37,561 nucleotides of DNA from Clostridia bacterium (GTDB taxonomy: Bacteria; Bacillota; Clostridia; Oscillospirales; Acutalibacteraceae), in assembly GCA_017435665.1 (NCBI GenBank), contig JAFSEP010000062.1:1-37561 (forward strand), written 5' to 3'. Made by a program: the position numbers and the translations under genes. The notes beneath the pieces are model-generated. The model was not told the origin of the DNA and searched no databases. It saw only the letters and a program-made list of their open reading frames with translations. Positions 26,855-33,311 of this stretch are shown here, piece by piece. Within the stretch, counting starts at the first letter, position 1, and the number at the start of each line of letters is the position of its first letter.

Positions 26855-26883
26855 ATTATATTACATCTTTAAGATAAAATCAA
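26855..26883 (-). promoter_or_regulatory. Promoter of ffs (and possibly dnaX)
   Basis: The minus strand has TTGATT, 17 bases, TATAAT. The start would be about 25 bases upstream of the mature SRP RNA 5' end, implying 5' trimming. No clear terminator separates ffs from dnaX. Confidence 0.85.
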
Positions 26884-26916
26884 CTGTTTGGGGAAAATTG
26901 CTTGAAAATATTTGTC

Positions 26917-27044
26917 CCGGTCCGTGCAGGAGGGCAGTTGGGGGCGGGGCGGCTGTGCGCAGCACAGCCCAAGGGGCGCAGCCCCTTGTTTGCGCCGAAG
27001 GCGCAAAGCCCCGCCTTGCACAGACTTCCATCCTGCACAGACCC
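26917..27044. repeat. Cloverleaf-like palindrome: nested stems enclosing three perfect hairpins
   Basis: GTGCAGGA (26924-26931) pairs with TCCTGCAC (27031-27038), and inside it GCGGGGC (26944-26950) pairs with GCCCCGC (27008-27014). Between them are three perfect hairpins: GGCTGTGC/GCACAGCC, AAGGGGC/GCCCCTT and TTTGCGCC/GGCGCAAA, with loops GCA, GCA and GAA. It lies between the divergent ffs promoter and the LRR gene and is much more GC-rich than its surroundings. Confidence 0.8.
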
Positions 27045-27105
27045 CGGAACAGGCACAAACCGGACAGCAAAATATAAAATTTTATGAAACTGACAGATTT
27101 AGGTA

Positions 27106-27134
27106 TTGAATTTTGTGGAATAAAATGTTATTAT
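27106..27134 (+). promoter_or_regulatory. Promoter of the LRR surface protein gene
   Basis: TTGAAT, 17 bases, TATTAT. The predicted leader is about 35 bases and holds a strong ribosome-binding site (AAGGAGGGT). Confidence 0.75.
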
Positions 27135-27173
27135 ATACAATGATTAAGAATACCTTAGTTAAGGAGGGTAATT

Positions 27174-29204
27174 ATGAATATAAGATTCAAAAAAGTATTG
27201 GCTTTGTTATTGGTATTGACAATGATGCTTTCAATGACATCCGTTGCAACGGTTCTTGCCGCTGACGGAGATACCGAGCAGACCACAACAGAGGTTGCGG
27301 ATCCCCCCGTAACTGATGAGACCGAAGAGGACGATGAGGAAGAAATCAACATCAAGGGTGATCCTCTGACAACAAAAGACGGTCTGTTTGAGTATTACAA
27401 ATATGAGCTTACTGACGAAACAGCAGGCACAACCGAATATATCCTTGAAATCAAGGCTTATCTCGGTGAAGATAAAATCGTGGAGATTCCTGCAAAGCTT
27501 GACGAGCCCGAAGCATCACCCTATTCGGTAAAGATTATCGGCACAGATGCTTTTGCAGAGAACACCGTTATCACAAGAGTAACTCTCCCCGATACGGTTG
27601 AAAAGATCTCAACAAGAGCCTTCAATAACTGTACTTCTCTTTATAATATCAATCTTACCGACAGCATTAAGGAAATCGGCAACTATGCATTTGGCGGCTG
27701 TGGTGAAATCAGCGCTATTCATATGCCTGCCGCTGTTGAAAGAATCGGCACAGGTGCATTCTTCGGCTGTAAGAAGCTTGTGGGTAACACAACAATTCCC
27801 TCTGAAATTCAGAACGAAGACGGCACATACGATATGGTAAGAGCACTTACCTTCCCCGAAACACTTACATATATCGGCGACAGCGCCTTTGTTCAGTGCG
27901 AAAGCCTTGTAAACGTTATCATTCCTTCAAGCATAACAGCAATCTATACAGGTACATTCGCAAACTGCGAGGGTCTTGAAAAGGTTGACATTCCTTATGA
28001 GGTTACATATGTGGGCGCAGCCTTTAACGGTGCATTCACAGCTCACGCAAGAACAAGCACATATGAGCCCACACTCATTATCAGAAATCCCCACTGTGTC
28101 ATCGTTCTTTCAGACGAGATGGACAAGCATATGGTAATCAAGGGTGTAAAGTATTCACTCGTAAACCATATGGCAGAGGAAGGCAACTATGCCTTCGAGC
28201 CTATCGCAGCTCCGGCACAGCATAACTATTCATATACCGGTGTTGTAACACCTCCCACCTGCTACGAGGACGGCTACACAACCTACACTTGCTCCTGCGG
28301 CGAATATGACGATTTCTGTATCACAGATTACGTTCCCTCTCCCGGACATCAGTACGGCGAATGGTATCTCGGTCACACAGGTGAGGGCGACGAATCAACG
28401 ATGGTTGCTCCCGAAGATGTATTTGTTAACGGCACAGAAGGCGGCGGCATAGAAGATATCCTTGGCGACCTTACAGGCGGCGAAGGCAGCAGCGGAAATT
28501 TTGATGATCTTTTCGATGACATCACCGGTGCAGCCGGTGGTGAAGGCGGCGAAAGCACCGAGGGCAGCGGCAGCGGTAATCTTGAGGATGTTCTCGGCGG
28601 TCTTATCGGCGGCTCAGAGGATTCAAACGGCGAAAAGGTAACTCTTGTAAGTGATAAGCCCATTACAGAGGCTGAGTTTGAAGAAATCTGCAAGGCAGGT
28701 CTTTATAAAAACAACTGTACCTCAGGCGAAGGTATCAGCCGTAAGTGCACAGAGTGCGGAAAGATTCAGTACGGAAAGACAATCCCCACAGGCCATATGG
28801 TCTATAAGGTAACAACAGCAACCTGCACCGAGTTCGGTGTTGTAAAAGAGAAGTGCGCAGGCTGCGGCATTGCACTTACACATCAGGCAGCAGGCCCCTT
28901 AGGTCACGTATGGCACGAGGAGACAGAGCGCATCTCCGAATACGAAAAGTGCAAGACCGACGGCGTTTTGAGATACACCTGTACCGTATGTAACGGAACG
29001 ATGGATGAGATTGTTCCGGCTCACGCAGATGCAGATAAAAATAATATCTGTGACGACTGCGGAACAGAGCTCCAGCCCACAGAATGCTCATGCGGATGCC
29101 ATAAGACAGGCTTCATCTGGGATTTACTCAATGCAATAAGACTTATTGTATGGAAGCTCTTCAAGGTTGAGAAGCACTGTGCTTGCGGTGTATTACATTA
29201 TTAA
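27174..29204 (+). CDS. Secreted BspA-like leucine-rich repeat protein with cysteine-rich C-terminal module
   Basis: The 676-residue protein has a signal peptide (cleavage likely after VLA, about residue 29) and an acidic Thr/Glu linker. LRR_5 repeats (about 105-290) follow, with units such as ITRVTLPDTVEKISTRAFNNC and LTFPETLTYIGDSAFVQC (each quoted in part). Then come CxC/CxxC zinc-ribbon-like segments (about 360-385 and 500-625), interrupted by a Gly/Glu/Ser-rich spacer (about 425-485). The end is CSCGCHK, a hydrophobic helix and CACGVLHY. BspA-type LRR proteins usually act in adhesion. No LPxTG or membrane anchor is seen; the C-terminal cysteine-hydrophobic-cysteine module may be the retention signal (inference). 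Confidence 0.88.
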   Translation: MNIRFKKVLALLLVLTMMLSMTSVATVLAADGDTEQTTTEVADPPVTDETEEDDEEEINIKGDPLTTKDGLFEYYKYELTDETAGTTEYILEIKAYLGEDKIVEIPAKLDEPEASPYSVKIIGTDAFAENTVITRVTLPDTVEKISTRAFNNCTSLYNINLTDSIKEIGNYAFGGCGEISAIHMPAAVERIGTGAFFGCKKLVGNTTIPSEIQNEDGTYDMVRALTFPETLTYIGDSAFVQCESLVNVIIPSSITAIYTGTFANCEGLEKVDIPYEVTYVGAAFNGAFTAHARTSTYEPTLIIRNPHCVIVLSDEMDKHMVIKGVKYSLVNHMAEEGNYAFEPIAAPAQHNYSYTGVVTPPTCYEDGYTTYTCSCGEYDDFCITDYVPSPGHQYGEWYLGHTGEGDESTMVAPEDVFVNGTEGGGIEDILGDLTGGEGSSGNFDDLFDDITGAAGGEGGESTEGSGSGNLEDVLGGLIGGSEDSNGEKVTLVSDKPITEAEFEEICKAGLYKNNCTSGEGISRKCTECGKIQYGKTIPTGHMVYKVTTATCTEFGVVKEKCAGCGIALTHQAAGPLGHVWHEETERISEYEKCKTDGVLRYTCTVCNGTMDEIVPAHADADKNNICDDCGTELQPTECSCGCHKTGFIWDLLNAIRLIVWKLFKVEKHCACGVLHY

Positions 29205-29226
29205 TAACCCATTTTTAAAATCAGAA

Positions 29227-29261
29227 GGGATACAGCGAGCTGCTGTATCCCTTAATTTTTG
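29227..29261 (+). terminator. Terminator of the LRR protein gene
   Basis: GGGATACAGC / GCTGTATCCC with a GAGCT loop, followed by TTAATTTTTG, lies 22 bases past the stop codon. Confidence 0.85.
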
Positions 29262-29340
29262 TTTCGGGGACGTAGATTTGAAAAAACCGATTGAATTTTT
29301 TGCTCAGGGGTGATATTATATCAATTAATAAAAGGTGACC

Positions 29341-29617
29341 TAGGGTGACGAGTGTAATCCGAACCCGCCCAAAAGCGTGAATTTTTGCGGCTTTTCGGCG
29401 TTTCGGATTTGAAAGGCGATAGCCTGTCTGCATCCTCAACATCCAAAAATCCATCAAAAATTCGCACTTTTGGGTCGTAAGATTTTTTGCGGAACGGATT
29501 TTTGGCAAATCAAGGCACAAAACGCAGTAAATCCTGTCGGATTTACGAGTATTTTAACGATGAGTTGGCGGAAATCCGCCCCGTAAAAAACGGGTTCGGA
29601 TTACACCCGTCACCCTA
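29341..29617. mobile_element. MITE-like element with 27-bp terminal inverted repeats and TA ends
   Basis: The left end (29341-29367, starting TAGGGTGACG and ending TCCGAACCCG) and the right end (29591-29617) are inverted repeats matching at 26 of 27 positions. Both outer ends are TA, as expected if TA is the duplicated target of IS630/mariner-type transposons. The 277-bp body has no transposase. A spurious reading frame crosses it on the minus strand. It lies between the LRR gene terminator and the next membrane protein gene. Confidence 0.8.
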
Positions 29618-29642
29618 AGCCAAAAATAACGGAGAAAGAAAA

Positions 29643-30368
29643 ATGGAAAAGATTAAGAAATTTTTTAAGGATGAACGTCAGTCTATGAAAGAGGAGCTGA
29701 CAAAGCCTGAATATTTCAGCTGGTGGGCGGTCAGGGTAATTCTTCTGGCATCGCTTGCTTATCTGCTGATAACGGATATTCACAATTCAAACATTCTTTT
29801 GGTCTGTCTGAACATTCTTGCATCCTTCACAATTCCCCTTGCAAGAATTATTCTCTTTCCCAAGAGTCTTGTGTGTAAAATTCCCTTCCGGTGTCAGACC
29901 TGGCTGAACATTATGATAGTTATCGGCTCAGCTCTGGGTCAGGGCTTCGGACTGAACCACACCATACCGAATTATGATAAGTTTTTACATATACTTTCCG
30001 GCTTTGTTGTGGTGTTTATCGGAAACGAGCTGATAGCAGTGTTTATAAGAAAAGAGGACAGAATATCACCCCTTTTCAGAACCTTTGCCGCAACGGGCTT
30101 TTCCTATATGGCAATCGTAATCTGGGAAATATTCGAGTTTTTCGTTGACTATTATTGGGTTGATTATTGCAATCAGGCATATAACATAAAGCCTGACCAC
30201 AGTATGCTTTTCTTCAGAATATTCGGTCTCGGCGCTCAGAACGAAAATCAGTGGGCAGTATTTGACACTCACTGTGATATGCTCTATGCGATGGTAACCA
30301 CCACGATAGCAGCGGTTATTCTTCTTGTATATCTGACAAAAAAGGAAAAAACATCTGACAGCATATAA
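29643..30368 (+). CDS. Polytopic membrane protein, DUF2238/YjdF-like
   Basis: This 241-residue protein has about six hydrophobic segments. Motifs YDKFLHILSGF (about 111-121) and WEIFEFFVDYYW (about 160-171) and a DTHCDMLYA segment near the C-terminal helix recall the DUF2238/YjdF-type pattern: an Asp-His pair, then Glu-Phe-Phe-Asp, then a late Asp-x-x-Asp. Function is unknown. GGAGAAAG lies ahead of the ATG. A terminator follows directly. A related, shorter-motif paralogue is encoded at 31692-32579. The family call is moderate. Confidence 0.65.
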   Translation: MEKIKKFFKDERQSMKEELTKPEYFSWWAVRVILLASLAYLLITDIHNSNILLVCLNILASFTIPLARIILFPKSLVCKIPFRCQTWLNIMIVIGSALGQGFGLNHTIPNYDKFLHILSGFVVVFIGNELIAVFIRKEDRISPLFRTFAATGFSYMAIVIWEIFEFFVDYYWVDYCNQAYNIKPDHSMLFFRIFGLGAQNENQWAVFDTHCDMLYAMVTTTIAAVILLVYLTKKEKTSDSI

Positions 30369-30369
30369 A

Positions 30370-30403
30370 TTAACGGGCAGTGCAGCTGCCCGTTAATTTT
30401 TTT
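30370..30403 (+). terminator. Terminator of the DUF2238-like gene
   Basis: TAACGGGCAG / CTGCCCGTTA with loop TGCAG is followed by ATTTTTTTG, immediately after the stop codon. Confidence 0.9.
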
Positions 30404-30430
30404 GCCTTCTGCAGGAGGCGGGTTTATCTG

Positions 30431-30520
30431 TGCGGCTTCGCCGCACACCGCCCACGACTGCGGGCGGCCGCCCCCTCAGTCTTTGACTTCGTCAAATCCA
30501 GCTCCCCCTAAAGGGGGAGC
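30431..30520. repeat. Two palindromic repeat elements between convergent genes
   Basis: First (30431-30467): TGCGGC-TTC-GCCGCA and CCGCCC..GGGCGG hairpins, a close copy of 5223-5261. Second (30471-30520, inverted orientation): tail CCCCCTCA, hairpin TTTGACTTCGTCAAA, and hairpin GCTCCCCC/GGGGGAGC. This is the same architecture as 23861-23913 with different stem sequence. Confidence 0.8.
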
Positions 30521-30523
30521 CTT

Positions 30524-30561
30524 CAAAAAAATTAAGGCACACTCGAAAGAGTGCGCCTTAA
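30524..30561 (-). terminator. Terminator of the anchored repeat-rich protein gene
   Basis: TTAAGGCACACTC / GAGTGCGCCTTAA closes a GAAA tetraloop. On the minus strand it is followed by TTTTTTTG. Confidence 0.85.
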
Positions 30562-30577
30562 ATCATATTATTTTGAA

Positions 30578-31507
30578 TTAATACTCGATTGTGTAATCGT
30601 ATTCAAATGTCATACCAACCTGAGCGTCAATACCCATAGCTGTTACATTGAGAATGATGGGTGTTGCATAATTGGCTGAAACGATATGGCCTGTTGCCTT
30701 GTCAATCTTAGCCTTAACTACGCAATCATAATACTTAGCTGTGAAGTTTGATACGACTGAAGCTGCATTGTAAACATCTTCTGCCTTGATAACAGTAAAT
30801 GTTGAAGCAACACCTGTGCCGTTTGCCGGGTCAACGCTTTCGTTGAACTTAATTTCGATGTTATAGTATGTACCGTCATCGTTGCAAGTAGCAGAAGCAA
30901 CATCTGCTGCAGTAGCCTTACTTGCCCATGATTCACCTGCAACGGGATAGTTTGCTGTAATGTCTGCACCTGTGTATTCAACGGGTGTTTCGTTCTTCTT
31001 TAAGAAGGTGCTGATAAGTGTGCTGCCGATAGACTTGAGCAGTGAGGGAACCTGAAGGTGCTGTTCGTCGTGACGAAGGTCTTCATAGTTTCTTGTAACC
31101 TTGGATGCATCTGTCTTAACCTTATCTGCTGCTGTGTTGAAGTAAGAAACGATTTCCTCTGTTGTTGAGGGAGCGTCTGTTGAGGGAGCGTCTGTTGAGG
31201 GAGCATCTGTCTTATCCTCTGAGGGAGCGTCTGTCTTGTCCTCTGAAGGAGCATCAGTCTTATCCTCTGCGGGAGGAGTCTGAGTCTGTGTGTTCTGCTG
31301 AGGTGCCTGAGTCTGTGTGTTCTGCTGGGGAGCCTGCTGAACAGCATTATTACCTGCGGGGGTATAGCCGTCAACGCCTGCCTTGATGTTAGTTACGGAG
31401 CCGCAACCGAAGCCTACTGTGAAAATGAGAACTGCTGCAAGAGCAAAAACGATTGCTCTTTTTGTCATCGGGTGCATATCCGATAACCATTCATTTAACC
31501 AATCCAT
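30578..31507 (-). CDS. Membrane-anchored extracellular protein with Gln/Thr and Asp-Ala-Pro-Ser repeats
   Basis: This 309-residue protein has a short cytoplasmic start, one membrane segment (about 17-37) and a low-complexity region. That region has two PQQNTQTQ repeats, three EDKTDAPS-type repeats and three STDAP units (about 57-115). A globular C-terminal domain (about 115-309) rich in Thr, Val and Tyr follows. AGGAGG sits 7 bases before the ATG, and a good promoter is at 31549-31577. Near the end of the membrane segment a Cys (GFGCGS) is a poor match to a lipobox. The domain is not recognised; an FMN-binding-like or calycin-like beta fold is possible but unsupported. Confidence 0.7.
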   Translation of the reverse strand: MDWLNEWLSDMHPMTKRAIVFALAAVLIFTVGFGCGSVTNIKAGVDGYTPAGNNAVQQAPQQNTQTQAPQQNTQTQTPPAEDKTDAPSEDKTDAPSEDKTDAPSTDAPSTDAPSTTEEIVSYFNTAADKVKTDASKVTRNYEDLRHDEQHLQVPSLLKSIGSTLISTFLKKNETPVEYTGADITANYPVAGESWASKATAADVASATCNDDGTYYNIEIKFNESVDPANGTGVASTFTVIKAEDVYNAASVVSNFTAKYYDCVVKAKIDKATGHIVSANYATPIILNVTAMGIDAQVGMTFEYDYTIEY

Positions 31508-31548
31508 AATATATCCTCCTATGTTATAAACATATTTTGAGCGTTACC

Positions 31549-31577
31549 ATTATAATACATAAATTCATAGATATCAA
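31549..31577 (-). promoter_or_regulatory. Promoter of the anchored repeat-rich protein gene
   Basis: The minus strand has TTGATA, 17 bases, TATAAT, with a leader of about 35 bases to the start codon. Confidence 0.8.
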
Positions 31578-31691
31578 GACCAAAGCAATAAATTTTTAAT
31601 TAAGTCGACAAAAATTAATATAATTCTATTGACTTTTCGGCGTTTTTCCGTCATCATATACTCGCTATCCCTTATAACGGAGGAAAGAAAG

Positions 31692-32579
31692 ATGAAAAAA
31701 CTCAATAAAATACCACCCTTGAGCAAAACCACTCTCGCAATATGGTGGGTATGCCGTGGTCTGCTTCTTGTCTGGGGCATCTGCGGACTTATGTACGGAT
31801 ATACAACAATGTTTGTTCAGGCAACCTTTGCAATAATTTTCACTCATCTCTGGGATCTGTTTCAGCTTCTGGGAGGAAAATCCTTTATAACAAAGATGCC
31901 TGCTTATCTGCAGACGGAGCTTAATATTTTCACCTGCTTCGGCTGTGTTGTGGGAACCACTCTTAATAATTTCACGGACTTCAGCCTTATTGATATTCCC
32001 GAGCATACCTATGCGGGCTTCCTTGCCTGCTCCTTCGGCTTTGTTCTCTGCGACATTATGCAGGGAGAAAGACACAGGATAAAGCCCTCCGTGCAGGCGC
32101 TTTTCGGTATGGCTATCGGTGTTTCGATGATGGTGGGCTGGGAGTTTTACGAGTTCACTATGGACAGACTTTACGGCTATGACCTTCAGCACGCTCTCCC
32201 CTATGCGGCGGACGGTGCCCTTGACACAATGGTTGATCTGATTTTAGGCTCGGCAGGTGCCCTTATTGCCATGTTTGTGGAAGCCTTCCGCAGAGTGGGT
32301 CTTTTCGGAGAAGGTAAGGAGGAGCGCAGAGAGGCATACCGCTTGGCAAGAGAGGAAGCTAAGAGAGATAAGCTGGCAGCGTTACAGCATGAGCCCGAGG
32401 CAGCATCCTCCGTATTTGACGGTATTTATGAGGAGAGTCTTTATACCGACGAAGAAATCTCTATTGATGAGGATGAGGAATACACCCTTTCTGACAATGA
32501 CCCGGCAGAGGATGATGCCGATGATGAGTCGATGTCGGAGGATGACGAAAAGGATGAGGAAAGTTATACAAATAATTAA
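31692..32579 (+). CDS. Polytopic membrane protein with acidic cytoplasmic tail, paralogue of 29643-30368
   Basis: This 295-residue protein has about six hydrophobic segments. It shares the layout of the gene at 29643: an early Trp-rich helix (IWWVCRGLLLVWG), an IPEHTYAGF block, GWEFYEFTMDRLYG, and DTMVDLILG near the last helix. The last hundred residues are soluble, basic then very acidic (many Glu/Asp). The ATG at MKKLNK is chosen because GGAGGAAAG lies just upstream; an earlier in-frame ATG has no such site. Function is unknown. No terminator is seen at its 3' end; a strong promoter for the next gene begins 16 bases after the stop. Confidence 0.7.
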   Translation: MKKLNKIPPLSKTTLAIWWVCRGLLLVWGICGLMYGYTTMFVQATFAIIFTHLWDLFQLLGGKSFITKMPAYLQTELNIFTCFGCVVGTTLNNFTDFSLIDIPEHTYAGFLACSFGFVLCDIMQGERHRIKPSVQALFGMAIGVSMMVGWEFYEFTMDRLYGYDLQHALPYAADGALDTMVDLILGSAGALIAMFVEAFRRVGLFGEGKEERREAYRLAREEAKRDKLAALQHEPEAASSVFDGIYEESLYTDEEISIDEDEEYTLSDNDPAEDDADDESMSEDDEKDEESYTNN

Positions 32580-32594
32580 AGTCTTCTCCGGGTG

Positions 32595-32623
32595 TTGACA
32601 AAATTAACAGTTTGTTCTATAAT
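32595..32623 (+). promoter_or_regulatory. Consensus promoter of the tiny secreted protein gene
   Basis: TTGACA, 17 bases, TATAAT: a perfect sigma-A consensus. The leader is about 55 bases. Confidence 0.88.
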
Positions 32624-32683
32624 TACATTAACAAGGTGGATAAGTGTCTGCCTGAACTAAAATTTTATAAGGAGGCCCCAAAT

Positions 32684-32932
32684 ATGAAAAAGTTAATCTC
32701 GGTTCTTTTAGCAATCGTAATGATTTTCTCAATGTCAACAGTTTGCGCATTTGCAGCAGACGAAACAGAGTCAGACGGTATCATTGATATCGAGCATGGT
32801 GACACAGGCAATGATGATGAAATCGAAGAAACATACTATTCTCTTCTTAACTTCTTTGCAGATCTTATTGAAAGAATTAACCTTCTCTTCGAATACATTA
32901 TGACTGTATTCTTCCCCAACGCTAATGCATAA
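32684..32932 (+). CDS. Small secreted protein with acidic linker and C-terminal hydrophobic helix
   Basis: This 82-residue precursor has a clear signal peptide (MKKLISVLLAIVMIFSMSTV, cleavage likely after AFA, about residue 24). An acidic segment follows (ETESDG..EHGDTGNDDEIEE), then an amphipathic or hydrophobic helix (YYSLLNFFADLIERINLLFE, continuing to YIMTVFF). No family is recognised. AAGGAGG sits 9 bases before the ATG. It has its own perfect promoter and a strong terminator, so it is probably highly expressed as a single gene. A surface-active, membrane-associating or signalling peptide is possible (inference). Confidence 0.8.
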   Translation: MKKLISVLLAIVMIFSMSTVCAFAADETESDGIIDIEHGDTGNDDEIEETYYSLLNFFADLIERINLLFEYIMTVFFPNANA

Positions 32933-32938
32933 TTGATT

Positions 32939-32968
32939 AAAAAGCCAACGCTCAAGCGTTGGCTTTTT
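32939..32968 (+). terminator. Terminator of the tiny secreted protein gene
   Basis: AAAAAGCCAACGC / GCGTTGGCTTTTT with loop TCAA: a textbook intrinsic terminator. Confidence 0.95.
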
Positions 32969-33015
32969 AAAATGCAGAGCCGTAGGGAGCAAAATTCCGG
33001 TTTTATAAAGTTATA

Positions 33016-33042
33016 TCCCGTCAATCGCAGAGATTGACGGGA
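33016..33042 (-). terminator. Hairpin downstream of copA
   Basis: TCCCGTCAATC / GATTGACGGGA with a GCAGA loop. The T-rich tract is better on the plus strand, so termination of the leftward copA transcript here is uncertain. Confidence 0.5.
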
Positions 33043-33101
33043 TGTTTTGATTTTCTTTCTTCCGGTTTTTTCTGTTACCTGTGTGAAGAGGTCATCTGCT
33101 T

Positions 33102-33311
33102 TTAATTTTCGATTTTAACAACCTCATAGCCGGCTTCCGTGATAACCCTTGTGAGCTCTTCATCGCTTATTCCGTCAACAGTGAGGGTTGCTGTCTTTGT
33201 TTCAAGGTCAACCGTTACCTCGCTTGCGCCTTCAAGAGCCGAAAGTGCCTTCTGTACGTGAGCTGTGCAGTGGTTGCACATCATACCTTCAATAACTATA
33301 TTCTTTTTCAT
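33102..33311 (-). CDS. Candidate internal CopZ copper chaperone within copA
   Basis: Starting at the in-frame ATG (MKKNIVIEGMMCNHC), this would encode a 69-residue copper chaperone of standard CopZ length. The internal ATG has a strong Shine-Dalgarno (AAAAGGAGAT) at proper spacing, which is unusual inside a coding sequence and suggests a former separate copZ gene that lost the stop between it and copA. Whether it is translated on its own is inference. Confidence 0.5.
   Translation of the reverse strand: MKKNIVIEGMMCNHCTAHVQKALSALEGASEVTVDLETKTATLTVDGISDEELTRVITEAGYEVVKIEN

Noticed and set aside
29221-29520. 99-residue minus-strand frame across the MITE-like element
   Set aside because: It spans the inverted-repeat element and the LRR terminator, has no ribosome-binding site, and is best explained as a repeat-derived artefact.
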